Part shown: positions 7,568 through 15,371 of the stretch, in pieces
Position numbering within the stretch: position 1 is the stretch's first letter
Layout: each line of letters begins with the position of its first letter
DNA from: Candidatus Leptofilum gracile
GTDB taxonomy: Bacteria > Chloroflexota > Anaerolineae > Promineifilales > Promineifilaceae
Length of the DNA stretch: 64,000 nt
Direction: 5' to 3'
NCBI GenBank assembly: GCA_016713825.1
Contig: JADJOJ010000006.1
Coordinates: forward strand, 62,001-126,000
Made by a program: the position numbers and the translations under genes
The notes under the pieces: generated by a model
The model's database searches: none
Told to the model about the DNA's origin: nothing
What the model saw: the letters and a program-made list of their open reading frames with translations, nothing else

Positions 7568-10510
7568 ATGACAATTCCCACATCTGTTGCCGCCTTGCCC
7601 GCTTCAAAAAACGGCAAGGTAACGGGTGACATCCAAATGAGTAACCGCGATCTGCTCCTTCCCACAGATCGTTTTGTCGATCGACACGTCGGTCCCCGCG
7701 AGGAAGATATTGCCCACATGCTGCACACGCTGGGCGTCGCATCCCTGGCAGAGCTGATGGAACAAACCATCCCCGGCAGTATCCGGCTGCGGAACAACCT
7801 GAATTTGGAACCGCCACGCAGTGAGTCTGAAATTTTGGCTGAACTGCGGGCGATTGCCGCCCAAAACAAGCTGTACCGCAGCTTCATCGGCATGGGCTAC
7901 AGCGACACGCTGACCCCGCCCGTGGTGCTGCGCAACATCTTCGAGAACCCCGGTTGGTACACGCAATACACTCCCTACCAGGCCGAAATTGCCCAGGGAC
8001 GGCTGGAAGCGCTGCTCAACTTCCAAACGATGATTATGGACCTGACCGGCATGGAAATTGCCAATGCCTCGATGCTGGATGAAGGCACGGCCGCGGCCGA
8101 AGCGATGACCCTGGCCCTGCGCCAACGGCCGCGTCGCTCCGAGGCCAACAGCTTCTTTGTGTCTGAACTGTGCCACCCGCAAACGATTGCTGTGGTGCAG
8201 ATGCGCGCCGAACCGCTGGGGATCAACGTGGTGGTAGGCAACCATGCCAGCTATGATTTTGACGACTGCTTTGGGGCACTGCTGCAATATCCGGCCACCG
8301 ACGGCCGTGTGATCGACTACGAACCATTTGTGACGGCTGCCCACGAAAAAGAAGTTATGGTGGTGGTGGCCGCCGATTTGCTGGCGCTGGTGCTGCTGCG
8401 CGCCCCCGGCGAGTTTGGCGCCGACGTGGTGGTGGGCAACAGCCAACGCTTTGGCGTACCGCTGGGGTACGGCGGCCCCCATGCCGCCTTCATGGCCACC
8501 CGCGAAGAGCACAAGCGGCAAATGCCGGGTCGGTTGGTGGGTGTGTCGATTGATGCGCAAGGCAACCCGGCCATGCGGCTGGCGATGCAAACCCGCGAAC
8601 AGCACATTCGCCGCGAAAAGGCGACGAGCAATATTTGTACGGCGCAGGTGCTGCTGGCGATTATGGCGTCGATGTATGCGGTGTATCATGGCCCCAATGG
8701 GTTGCGCAAGATTGCCCGACGGTTGCAGCTGTTAACGGCCGTTCTCCACCACGCCCTCTCCCAACTCGGCTACACCCTCAACGATGGCCCCCTCTTCGAC
8801 ACGATCACCGTCTCTGGCGGGCCAAAATCGCAAGAGGCGATACGCGAAGCGGCGCTGAGCCGGGAGATGAATTTGCGCTATTGGGCAGACGGCCGTATCG
8901 GCATCTCCCTGGACGAAATTACCGAAACATACGAACTGGAGCAGCTGTTTGAGATTTTTGGCGCAGAACCAGGGCAATTCAACGTGGCCGAGATGGCCGA
9001 CGCCGTCAATCTGGCCTACCCCGACACCCACGCCCGCGCCAGCGACTTTCTCACCCACCCCGTCTTCAACAGCTACCACTCCGAAACGGAAATGATGCGC
9101 TACATCAACCGGCTGGAAGCGCGCGACCTGTCGCTGACGCACTCCATGATTCCGCTGGGTTCCTGCACCATGAAGCTAAACGCCACGGCCGAAATGCTGC
9201 CGGTGATGTGGCCCAAGTTTGGCGGTCTGCATCCCTTTGTGCCGCGTGACCAGGCTGAAGGGTACACGATACTTTTCGAGCGGTTGGAACGCTGGTTGGC
9301 GGAGGTGACGGGCTTTACGGCCGTTTCCCTCCAACCAAACTCCGGGGCCAGCGGTGAATACACCGGGATGCTCGTCATTCGCGCCTACCACCTGTCGCGC
9401 GGCGATAACCAGCGCAACATTTGCCTCATCCCCAGCTCGGCGCACGGCACCAACCCGGCCAGCGCCGTCATGGCGGGCATGGACGTGGTGGTGGTCAAGT
9501 GCGACGACGACGGCAATATCGACGTGGACGATTTGCGCGCCAAAGCTGAAAAGCACAGCGAACATCTGGCCGCCGTCATGATTACTTACCCCTCCACCCA
9601 CGGCGTATTTGAAGCGGCCATCGAGGAGATGTGCCAAATCATCCACGACCACGGCGGGCAGGTGTACATGGACGGGGCCAACATGAACGCCCAGGTGGGG
9701 CTGACCAGCCCCGGCAAAATTGGGGCGGACGTCTGCCATCTGAATTTGCACAAAACGTTCACCATTCCGCACGGCGGCGGTGGCCCCGGCGTTGGCCCGA
9801 TTGGCGTGGCCGCGCATCTGGCACCGTTCTTGCCCGGGCATCCGGTGGTGGCTGGCGTCGGTGGCGAACAGGCAATTGGCCCGGTCTCCTCTGCGCCGTG
9901 GGGCAGCGCCAGCATCCTGCCCATCCCCTACGCCTACATCGCCATGATGGGTGACGCCGGGCTGCAAAAAGCAACTGAGGTGGCGATTTTGAATGCCAAC
10001 TACATCGCCCACCGGCTGGACCCGCACTTCCCGGTTTTGTACAAGGGTGAAAACGGCCGTGTGGCCCACGAATGCATTATTGATTTACGGCCGCTCAAAG
10101 AGTCTGTGACGGTAGATGACGTGGCCAAGCGGCTGATGGATTACGGTTTCCACGCCCCCACCATGTCCTTCCCCGTGCCCGGCACGCTGATGATCGAGCC
10201 AACGGAAAGCGAGTCGAAAGTTGAGGTAGACCGCTTCTGCGACGCCATGATTCAGATTCGCCAGGAGATTGCGGAGATCGAGGAAGGCCGCGTCAAGCAC
10301 GACGAGAGCGTGCTGGCCCACGCCCCGCACACGGCATCTGTGATTGCGGGGGAGGTTTGGGAACGGCCGTATTCACGAGAAACGGCCGCTTTCCCCACCG
10401 ACTGGGTGCGCAGCAGCAAGTTCTGGCCCGCCGTCGCCCGCATCGACAACGTCTACGGCGACCGCAACCTGGTTTGCGCCTGCCTGCCTATCGAAGCGTA
10501 CGAGGATTAG
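7568..10510 (+). CDS. gcvP: Glycine dehydrogenase (decarboxylating), single-chain P protein, 980 aa
   Basis: This PLP enzyme decarboxylates glycine and transfers the remaining aminomethyl group to lipoyl-GcvH. The full fused length (N-half and C-half on one chain) matches the E. coli-type homodimer rather than the split GcvPA/GcvPB of many Firmicutes. The N-half has RHVGPREEDIAHML and YTPYQAEIAQGRLEALLN. The C-half has the PLP-lysine region NLHKTFTIPHGGGGPGVGP. The start MTIPTSVAAL is chosen for CAGGAGAT upstream; MSNRDLLLP further in is an alternative. gcvT and lpd are not in the window, so the remaining subunits are encoded elsewhere. Confidence 0.97.
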   Translation: MTIPTSVAALPASKNGKVTGDIQMSNRDLLLPTDRFVDRHVGPREEDIAHMLHTLGVASLAELMEQTIPGSIRLRNNLNLEPPRSESEILAELRAIAAQNKLYRSFIGMGYSDTLTPPVVLRNIFENPGWYTQYTPYQAEIAQGRLEALLNFQTMIMDLTGMEIANASMLDEGTAAAEAMTLALRQRPRRSEANSFFVSELCHPQTIAVVQMRAEPLGINVVVGNHASYDFDDCFGALLQYPATDGRVIDYEPFVTAAHEKEVMVVVAADLLALVLLRAPGEFGADVVVGNSQRFGVPLGYGGPHAAFMATREEHKRQMPGRLVGVSIDAQGNPAMRLAMQTREQHIRREKATSNICTAQVLLAIMASMYAVYHGPNGLRKIARRLQLLTAVLHHALSQLGYTLNDGPLFDTITVSGGPKSQEAIREAALSREMNLRYWADGRIGISLDEITETYELEQLFEIFGAEPGQFNVAEMADAVNLAYPDTHARASDFLTHPVFNSYHSETEMMRYINRLEARDLSLTHSMIPLGSCTMKLNATAEMLPVMWPKFGGLHPFVPRDQAEGYTILFERLERWLAEVTGFTAVSLQPNSGASGEYTGMLVIRAYHLSRGDNQRNICLIPSSAHGTNPASAVMAGMDVVVVKCDDDGNIDVDDLRAKAEKHSEHLAAVMITYPSTHGVFEAAIEEMCQIIHDHGGQVYMDGANMNAQVGLTSPGKIGADVCHLNLHKTFTIPHGGGGPGVGPIGVAAHLAPFLPGHPVVAGVGGEQAIGPVSSAPWGSASILPIPYAYIAMMGDAGLQKATEVAILNANYIAHRLDPHFPVLYKGENGRVAHECIIDLRPLKESVTVDDVAKRLMDYGFHAPTMSFPVPGTLMIEPTESESKVEVDRFCDAMIQIRQEIAEIEEGRVKHDESVLAHAPHTASVIAGEVWERPYSRETAAFPTDWVRSSKFWPAVARIDNVYGDRNLVCACLPIEAYED

Positions 10511-10517
10511 CCTACCG

Positions 10518-10550
10518 AGATTGGTCCAATCTGCCAGATTGGACCAATCT
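10518..10550. repeat. 33-bp palindromic repeat AGATTGGTCCAATCT (copy 1)
   Basis: Arms of 15 bases (AGATTGGTCCAATCT and AGATTGGACCAATCT) are separated by GCC. The element starts 7 bases after the gcvP stop codon. An identical copy lies at 11443-11475, also just after a stop codon. It can form a strong hairpin in RNA and may act as a 3' end or terminator structure. Confidence 0.9.
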
Positions 10551-10635
10551 TTCATTCAACGATTCATACTTTCATCAACCGCTCAATTTTGCTAAAATCT
10601 TGGCATCTCCCCCGGTAGCTTCGGCGAAAGGGTGC

Positions 10636-10659
10636 GAAGCCGCCCAAACGGGCGGCTTC
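10636..10659 (+). terminator. Hairpin terminator downstream of gcvP, with a competing upstream stem
   Basis: GAAGCCGCCC and GGGCGGCTTC form a perfect 10-bp stem with an AAAC loop, followed by TGTGTTTT. The upstream segment GCTTCG (10619-10624) can also pair with CGAAGC (10635-10640), which is part of the terminator's 5' arm. The structure could therefore be conditional. No known riboswitch class was recognised with confidence. Confidence 0.55.
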
Positions 10660-10683
10660 TGTGTTTTAGATAGATTCTTGCAA

Positions 10684-10834
10684 GCTGTGGCCGGTCTCTG
10701 ACCGTGCCACTTTCTTTTCTTGATGATTTGGGCTGGGAAACGGCCGTTTCCAATTGCAAAATAAGCGGTACGGCGAGACGCCGACCGCAGCCGATTTAAT
10801 TGGTTTATCGAACAGAAGACCCGGCCAGAGCAAG
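10684..10834. repeat. Intergenic repeat with GGCCGGTCTC...CCGGCCAGAGCAAG ends
   Basis: The left end GCTGTGGCCGGTCTCTGACC and the right end GACCCGGCCAGAGCAAG recur at 59215-59276 with a shorter middle. The interior here includes one ACGGCCGT octamer and AT-rich sequence. No gene is seen between 10551 and 11006. Confidence 0.6.
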
Positions 10835-11006
10835 GGAGAAACCGAATATGATGTTTGTCACATGACACCGCCATCGGGCGGATTTATAATAGAGAGTGAT
10901 CGCTGCACACGTTGTAGCGGCTGAAACATAGATGAGTTTGAAACAGCAGCCGAAACCTTTTTGGCTGCTGTTTTTTATTGGTGCCCACAACAAATGGAGG
11001 TGTGTG

Positions 11007-11414
11007 ATGACCAGCTATCAGCCGGTTCTGAAGCGTCAGCAAAAGCACAACTATTTGCCGATTGTCGTTGGCATCTTGTTGCTGCTTGTGGCTGTTCTTA
11101 TTGGGTATCTGGTCGTGACTTCGGCCACGACGACGACGGCGGAAGTTCGTGATCCGCTGGCCGTTAATCCAGAATTGAAAACGATGGCTTTGTATGAGGG
11201 TTTGGCTGCTGCGCCTTCCCTGGCTGAAAATCCAGAGTTGAGCAGCTTCCGGTGGTATGAGGCGGCGCAACGGGAGAAAGCCGCAAGGAATATTTTTGCC
11301 GAGAATCCGGAGTTAACGGCCGTTCAAAACTACGTCACTGCCAGAACCGAAGTGCGCAATGAATTGGCCGTCAATCCAGAGCTGTCCTGCTACTATCGCT
11401 ACACCAACAAATAG
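11007..11414 (+). CDS. Small membrane-anchored protein with four NPEL repeats, 135 aa, function unknown
   Basis: I do not recognise this family. The protein has a basic N-terminus (MTSYQPVLKRQQKHN) and one strong membrane segment (IVVGILLLLVAVLIGYLVV). A presumably extracytoplasmic tail follows with four copies of a short motif: LAVNPEL, LAENPEL, FAENPEL and LAVNPEL, roughly 25-35 residues apart. The start at 11007 is chosen for TGGAGGTGTGTG before the ATG; an in-frame start 25 codons upstream lacks such a site. A perfect-stem terminator lies upstream and a palindromic repeat follows the stop. It could be a cell-surface or envelope-associated protein. Confidence 0.8.
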   Translation: MTSYQPVLKRQQKHNYLPIVVGILLLLVAVLIGYLVVTSATTTTAEVRDPLAVNPELKTMALYEGLAAAPSLAENPELSSFRWYEAAQREKAARNIFAENPELTAVQNYVTARTEVRNELAVNPELSCYYRYTNK

Positions 11415-11442
11415 CTACCTAAAAAGAACAAATTGTGCCCAG

Positions 11443-11475
11443 AGATTGGTCCAATCTGCCAGATTGGACCAATCT
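11443..11475. repeat. 33-bp palindromic repeat AGATTGGTCCAATCT (copy 2)
   Basis: This copy is identical to that at 10518-10550, with the same 15-base arms around GCC. It lies about 28 bases after the stop of the NPEL-repeat gene and just before the tyrS terminator hairpin. Confidence 0.9.
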
Positions 11476-11489
11476 TAACTGTAAACAAA

Positions 11490-11515
11490 AAGGCCACCTC
11501 GCAAGAAGTGGCCTT
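11490..11515 (-). terminator. Terminator of tyrS (possibly bidirectional)
   Basis: AAGGCCAC and GTGGCCTT form an 8-bp stem around a 10-base loop. Read on the minus strand it is followed by TTTTTGTTT, the usual U-tract. It lies 25 bases beyond the tyrS stop codon. On the plus strand the tail TATTGTTGTTG is weaker. Confidence 0.75.
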
Positions 11516-11539
11516 ATTGTTGTTGTATTGTGAGCAGCT

Positions 11540-12820
11540 CTACTGTTGAATTTGCACCAGATGATACTTTTTGCGGCCTTTGCGCAGGATGAGGAACTGG
11601 CCGTCGATGCTCTGGTTGAGCGTGACGGTTTGCCCGGGGTCGCTGATGCGCTCGTTGTTGAGGTAGAGGCCGCCACCCTGGATGGAGCGGCGCGCGTCTC
11701 CCTTGGAGGAGGCGAGGCCGGTATCTACCAGCAGGTCAACTACGGGCAAGCCGTCCCCTTCCAGCGCGGTTTTGGCCAGTTCGCTGCTGGGCACGTCGGC
11801 GAAGATGTCGCGGATGTCTTCGGCTTCCAGGCCATCGAGATCGCCACCAAATAACACTTCGGCGGCTTTTTCGGCTTTGTGAACGGCCGTTTCCCCATGA
11901 ATCATCCCCGTCACTTCCTGTGCCAACCGCCGCTGCGCCTCTCGCTGCTCCGGGGCGTTGAACAGCTTCTCCTCGTACTCGGCAATCTGCTGCTGGTCCA
12001 GCCAGGTGAAGTAGCGCAGGTAGTTCAGCACGTCGCCATCGTCGGCGTTGAGCCAGAACTGGTAGAAGCGGTAGGGCGAGGTGCGGTCGGCCGCCAGCCA
12101 GGCGTTGGTGCCCGCCGACGTTTTGCCAAACTTGCTGCCATCCGCCTGGGTGATGAGCGGGAAAACGAGCGCGTGCGCTTTTTGGCCCCTGGCGCGGCGA
12201 ATCAGCTCTACGCCCGCCAAAATATTGCCCCATTGGTCACTGCCGCCCATTTGCAGGACGCAGTTTTCATTTTCAAACAGGTGCATGAAGTCGTAAGCTT
12301 GCAGCAGCATGTAGCTAAATTCGGTGTAGGAGATGCCGTCCTCGCGGCTGATGCGGGACTTGACCGAATCTTTGGCCATCATGTAGTTGACGGTGAAATG
12401 TTTGCCCACGTCGCGCAAAAATGCCATCATGCTGAGCTGGCTCAGCCAGGTGGCGTTGTTCACAATGCGGGCCGGGTTGCTTTTGACCTCAAAATCCAGA
12501 ATGCCAGAGAGCTGCTGCTGGATGCGCTCCAGGTTGGCTTGCACTTCGTCCAGGGTGAGCAGGTTGCGCTCGGTGGAACGGCCGCTTGGATCCCCAATCA
12601 TGCCCGTGCCGCCACCCGCCAGGGCGATGGGCGTGTGGCCGAAGCGCTGCATCCGGGCCATCGCCATCATCGGCACCAGATGGCCAATGTGCAGGCTGTC
12701 GCCCGTCGGGTCGAAGCCGTTGTACAGGGTGATTTTCTCTTTGGCCAGCAGTTCCGGCACGTTTTCCGTGTGATCGTACACAAACCCGCGCCAGCGTAGT
12801 TCCTCAATTGCATTCATCAT
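11540..12820 (-). CDS. tyrS: Tyrosine--tRNA ligase, 426 aa
   Basis: This class I aminoacyl-tRNA synthetase charges tRNA-Tyr. FDPTGDSLHIGHLVPMM contains the HIGH motif. KFGKTSAGTNAWL is the KMSKS-loop equivalent, with the KFGKT spelling typical of bacterial TyrS. The C-terminal ~65 residues form an S4-type RNA-binding domain (GLASSKGDARRSIQGGGLYLNNERI). GGAGATGGA precedes tandem ATG codons (12820 or 12817). The length is typical. Upstream on the same strand lies a hairpin with a T-run, but no T-box consensus TGGNACCGCG was found. Confidence 0.97.
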   Translation of the reverse strand: MMNAIEELRWRGFVYDHTENVPELLAKEKITLYNGFDPTGDSLHIGHLVPMMAMARMQRFGHTPIALAGGGTGMIGDPSGRSTERNLLTLDEVQANLERIQQQLSGILDFEVKSNPARIVNNATWLSQLSMMAFLRDVGKHFTVNYMMAKDSVKSRISREDGISYTEFSYMLLQAYDFMHLFENENCVLQMGGSDQWGNILAGVELIRRARGQKAHALVFPLITQADGSKFGKTSAGTNAWLAADRTSPYRFYQFWLNADDGDVLNYLRYFTWLDQQQIAEYEEKLFNAPEQREAQRRLAQEVTGMIHGETAVHKAEKAAEVLFGGDLDGLEAEDIRDIFADVPSSELAKTALEGDGLPVVDLLVDTGLASSKGDARRSIQGGGLYLNNERISDPGQTVTLNQSIDGQFLILRKGRKKYHLVQIQQ

Positions 12821-12837
12821 TCCATCTCCTACAAGAT

Positions 12838-12890
12838 TTATCCGCAGATTACACAGATTTCGCAGATTATTTGCTTTTAATCTGCGGCTA
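12838..12890. repeat. CCGCAGATTA...TAATCTGCGG inverted repeat
   Basis: CCGCAGATTAcacagatttCGCAGATTA faces TAATCTGCGG. This is a member of the dispersed CGCAGATT family also seen near 14195, 31190, 36591-36651 (inside a gene) and 58268 (inside a gene). Here it lies in the tyrS leader. Confidence 0.75.
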
Positions 12891-12893
12891 GAA

Positions 12894-12922
12894 ACAAAAA
12901 GACGCGGGGGTTAGCCGCGTCT
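12894..12922 (-). terminator. Hairpin terminator between the PfkB gene and tyrS
   Basis: On the minus strand AAGACGCGG pairs with CCGCGTCTT and is followed by TTTTGTTT. It may end transcripts of the upstream PfkB gene. It could also attenuate tyrS if the tyrS promoter lies upstream of it. The remaining sequence between about 12960 and 13185 holds another small hairpin (ACGCCTGCGGCGT) and no gene. Confidence 0.65.
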
Positions 12923-13185
12923 TGGATAGTCTGGGTGTTTTGGTTTAGTTGTCAGTGACAGCCAACTTCATTCCCACACGCCTGCGGCGTCTGTGTTTGC
13001 CAAGTATAGCTGCGATAATAGCTGAAAACGTGTAATTTCATAATGTGGGCATGGTAGCATGGGGGCGGTGATTCGTCAAGAATTGAACGAGGGTAATCGC
13101 GTATTGCCACGCCGCTGGTGGCTAAAGCCATCCGGCTAAATAGGAAAGCCCCATTGGGCGAAACCGTTCTTCAAGATAAAACCGC

Positions 13186-14100
13186 CTATTTTTCACTTTT
13201 CACTTTTTCTGCCAACTGTAACAGTTCCATTTCTGTGAGGAAGCCGGTCGCTGCGCCTGCGGTGCCGATTTTGTAGGCGGCGAACAGGATCGCTTTTTGC
13301 AGGGAAGTGTAAGGATTGCCTGTTTTGCGGTAAAAGTGGTTGAATGCAGAAAACAGCGCGTCGCCTGCGCCGATGGTGTTGACGATGGGGCGAACGGGCA
13401 TGGCGGGCAACCGTTCGCAGAAGTTGTCTGTTTTGACGGCCAGCAGGGCACCGGCTGCGCCTAAACCAATCACCACAATTTCGGTGCCGAAGGTTTGCTG
13501 CACTTTTTTGGCCCACTGTTCGGGCGGCAGGGGCAGCCGTTCATCGCTCATGAAGAGGATGGTGGCGGCGGCCATGTAGTCGCGGTTGTAGGCGTCGTCC
13601 AGGGTGGCGATGGTGTGAACGTCGGTGGCGATGGGGAGGTTTGCTTGCTGGGCCTGGGTGAGAAACGGCCGTGTATAATTCACATTGCTCAAAATGGCCC
13701 AGTCGCTTTCTTGTAGGGCTTGCTGGAAGCGTTCGGGGGGATACGGCCGTTCCTGCACATCTTTCAAATCGGTGTGGCCCTGCCGCTTGCCCTGCTTGTC
13801 GTACAGAATGACAGATTGGGCCGTTTGCGGCATGCCCGCCACGATGTTGTCGCCGGGGAGACCATCTGCCCTGGCCTGGTGCAGCACCTGCTGACCGGAC
13901 AAATCTTGCCCTACCAGGGTGAGAAAGCTGATCGGGCTGCCCAGGGTGGTGAGCGCTTTGGCAATGTTGTAGCCTACGCCGGCAACGGCCGTTTGAATGC
14001 CAAAAAACGGATAGCAAATGGGCGAATATTCAATGGGGAAGGCTTCAATAGCCAGCGTGGTTTCCACATTGGTATGCCCGCAAACCAGAACTTTTTTCAT
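13186..14100 (-). CDS. PfkB-family carbohydrate kinase (ribokinase-like), 304 aa
   Basis: The protein phosphorylates a sugar or nucleoside with ATP. It starts MKKVLVCGHTNVETTLAIEAFP, has the early AVAGVGYNIAKALTTLG glycine motif of the PfkB fold, and carries the catalytic anion-hole motif NTIGAGDALFSAFN with the base Asp. The substrate cannot be deduced; 5-keto-4-deoxygluconate, ribose and nucleosides are all possible. The start is set by GGGAGCAGCAATTT before the ATG; a start 26 codons upstream would add a non-family extension. It is divergent from the STAS-like pair. Confidence 0.88.
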   Translation of the reverse strand: MKKVLVCGHTNVETTLAIEAFPIEYSPICYPFFGIQTAVAGVGYNIAKALTTLGSPISFLTLVGQDLSGQQVLHQARADGLPGDNIVAGMPQTAQSVILYDKQGKRQGHTDLKDVQERPYPPERFQQALQESDWAILSNVNYTRPFLTQAQQANLPIATDVHTIATLDDAYNRDYMAAATILFMSDERLPLPPEQWAKKVQQTFGTEIVVIGLGAAGALLAVKTDNFCERLPAMPVRPIVNTIGAGDALFSAFNHFYRKTGNPYTSLQKAILFAAYKIGTAGAATGFLTEMELLQLAEKVKSEK

Positions 14101-14189
14101 AAATTGCTGCTCCCTGTTACACTTTGTTTGCATTTCTTGTTCGTCGCGTCCTTTAAGTGATTGGTAAATAGTTTTCAAAACTCTTTGTC

Positions 14190-14245
14190 AACAGATTTCG
14201 CAGATTTCGCAGATTTTTTCCTCTAAATCTGCGAAATCTTTTAAA
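14190..14245. repeat. CGCAGATTT direct/inverted repeat in a divergent intergenic region
   Basis: AACAGATTTCGCAGATTTCGCAGATTTTTT is followed by AAATCTGCGAAATCTTTT. The arms can pair over about 16 bases. It occupies part of the 306-base divergent gap between the PfkB gene and the STAS-like genes. The rest is AT-rich, presumably holding both promoters; no clear hexamers were fixed. Confidence 0.7.
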
Positions 14246-14406
14246 TCTTTGATTGATTGTCTTTCAAAAACTTTCTGCACTTTACTTAAGTCAATTCATC
14301 TTTGTTTTGCCCCATTTAGCAGGTGTAGGGCAGATGTCATATTGCCGAAACTGTGATTTTACCTAGACTAAATCATGATTTTTACTTTTCGAAACTTGGG
14401 GGTATT

Positions 14407-14802
14407 GTGAGCCGAAAAATTCCTGAAAGCAGTCAAGTGACCATGTACGGCCGTATCTTTCGCCATGAAAATAGTATTGTTTATATTTATATGCGAGACA
14501 ATATTTCCCTGACTATACAAGAGGCCCAAACATTGGTTGAAGATGTGCGGGCCTTGGATAATTCCGGGCAGGTGCTTTTGTTGATTGTGCAAGGCATCAA
14601 TAATGACCTCAGTTTTGAAGCACAGCGCTTTTTAGGCACTACCAACGGGGTCATCCGCGTGGCTTTGGTGGTGCACACTCGCCTTCAGGCTGAGGTTGGG
14701 CAATTTTTTGTCCGCTTCCTGGGTTTGCTAAAGTCCCCTTATGAGATGCATATCTTTTCACGGGAAGAGGTTGCTGAAGCGTGGTTATTGGCCATCCCAT
14801 GA
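14407..14802 (+). CDS. STAS/SpoIIAA-like small protein, first of a tandem pair, 131 aa
   Basis: The protein is about 44% similar by eye to the next gene, sharing YGRI near residue 14, an alternating beta/alpha pattern, LSFEAQRFL, IRVALVVHTRLQAEVGQFFVRFL and a final EAWLL helix. The pattern resembles the STAS/SpoIIAA-like domains annotated as DUF7793. It probably has a regulatory rather than catalytic role. A GTG start at 14407 is chosen because it puts YGRI at the same distance from the start as in the paralogue. Its stop overlaps the next start as ATGA. Confidence 0.65.
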   Translation: MSRKIPESSQVTMYGRIFRHENSIVYIYMRDNISLTIQEAQTLVEDVRALDNSGQVLLLIVQGINNDLSFEAQRFLGTTNGVIRVALVVHTRLQAEVGQFFVRFLGLLKSPYEMHIFSREEVAEAWLLAIP

Positions 14803-15191
14803 GCCTTCCCACACCGCCACGAGCAGTTGAAACCGCATACGGCCGTATCCTCATATACCCCGATGAGATCATTGCCCTACACCTAAACGACGACCTGCCC
14901 ATAACCCTCACGGTTGCCCAGCAAATGGTAACCGACGTACAGGCGCAGAGCCCGTCTGACGCCATTCATCTACTGCTGCTGCAAGGCGCAAACAGCGACC
15001 TGACCTTTGAGGCGCAGCGCTACTTTGCGTCTGTTACCGGGTTTGCCCGCGTGGCCTTTGTAATGCGCAGCCGCCTGCAAGTGGAAGTAGGGCAATTTCT
15101 GGCTCGCTTTTTGCAGGCATTAAAAACCAGCTATGAATTCAAGCCATTTTATGATGTAGATGCCGCGATGGCCTGGTTGCAAAGCCCCTAA
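14799..15191 (+). CDS. STAS/SpoIIAA-like small protein, second of a tandem pair, 130 aa
   Basis: This is a paralogue of the preceding gene (AYGRILIYPDEIIALHL, LTFEAQRYFAS, ARVAFVMRSRLQVEVGQFLARFL, AMAWLQSP). Its ATG overlaps the upstream TGA in an ATGA junction, so the two are translationally coupled and probably made in equal amounts. There is no separate ribosome site. The pair is convergent with a large hybrid histidine kinase, which may be functionally related; that link is only positional. A 39-base palindrome follows 43 bases after the stop. Confidence 0.68.
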   Translation: MSLPTPPRAVETAYGRILIYPDEIIALHLNDDLPITLTVAQQMVTDVQAQSPSDAIHLLLLQGANSDLTFEAQRYFASVTGFARVAFVMRSRLQVEVGQFLARFLQALKTSYEFKPFYDVDAAMAWLQSP

Positions 15192-15234
15192 ACTTTTTGG
15201 CTTTTGGGGAAGTCAGGGGGTTTACAGCCCGTGA

Positions 15235-15273
15235 GGCGTGAAACGTGACCATAGCGGTATCACGTTTCACGCC
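15235..15273. repeat. GGCGTGAAACGTGA palindromic repeat
   Basis: Perfect 14-base arms (GGCGTGAAACGTGA and TCACGTTTCACGCC) surround an 11-base loop. It belongs to the dispersed CGTGAAACGTGA family, with relatives at 30191-30240, 42925-42970 and, interrupted by an IS, 50538-51890. It is located between convergent genes. Confidence 0.85.
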
Positions 15274-15371
15274 GAACCCCACGGAATCCTGAAGACCCAA
15301 CTTTTTTTGAACACCGTGAAGATTGCACAACGCTGGTTCTCCCTGGCTGGCCAGTTACCGGGTCTGGGGGC

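Noticed and set aside
7604..8689. Open frame of 361 codons antisense to gcvP
   Set aside because: His/Gln/Arg-rich shadow frame; GcvP is certain on the plus strand.
10600..10720. c-di-GMP (GEMM-I) riboswitch
   Set aside because: CGAAAGGGTGCGAAGCC looks superficially similar, but the GCAAA/GGGCAAACC half and the second conserved stem are absent.
12821..13185. T-box riboswitch for tyrS
   Set aside because: There is a terminator hairpin but no TGGNACCGCG antiterminator sequence and no recognisable specifier stem. It is kept only as a terminator.
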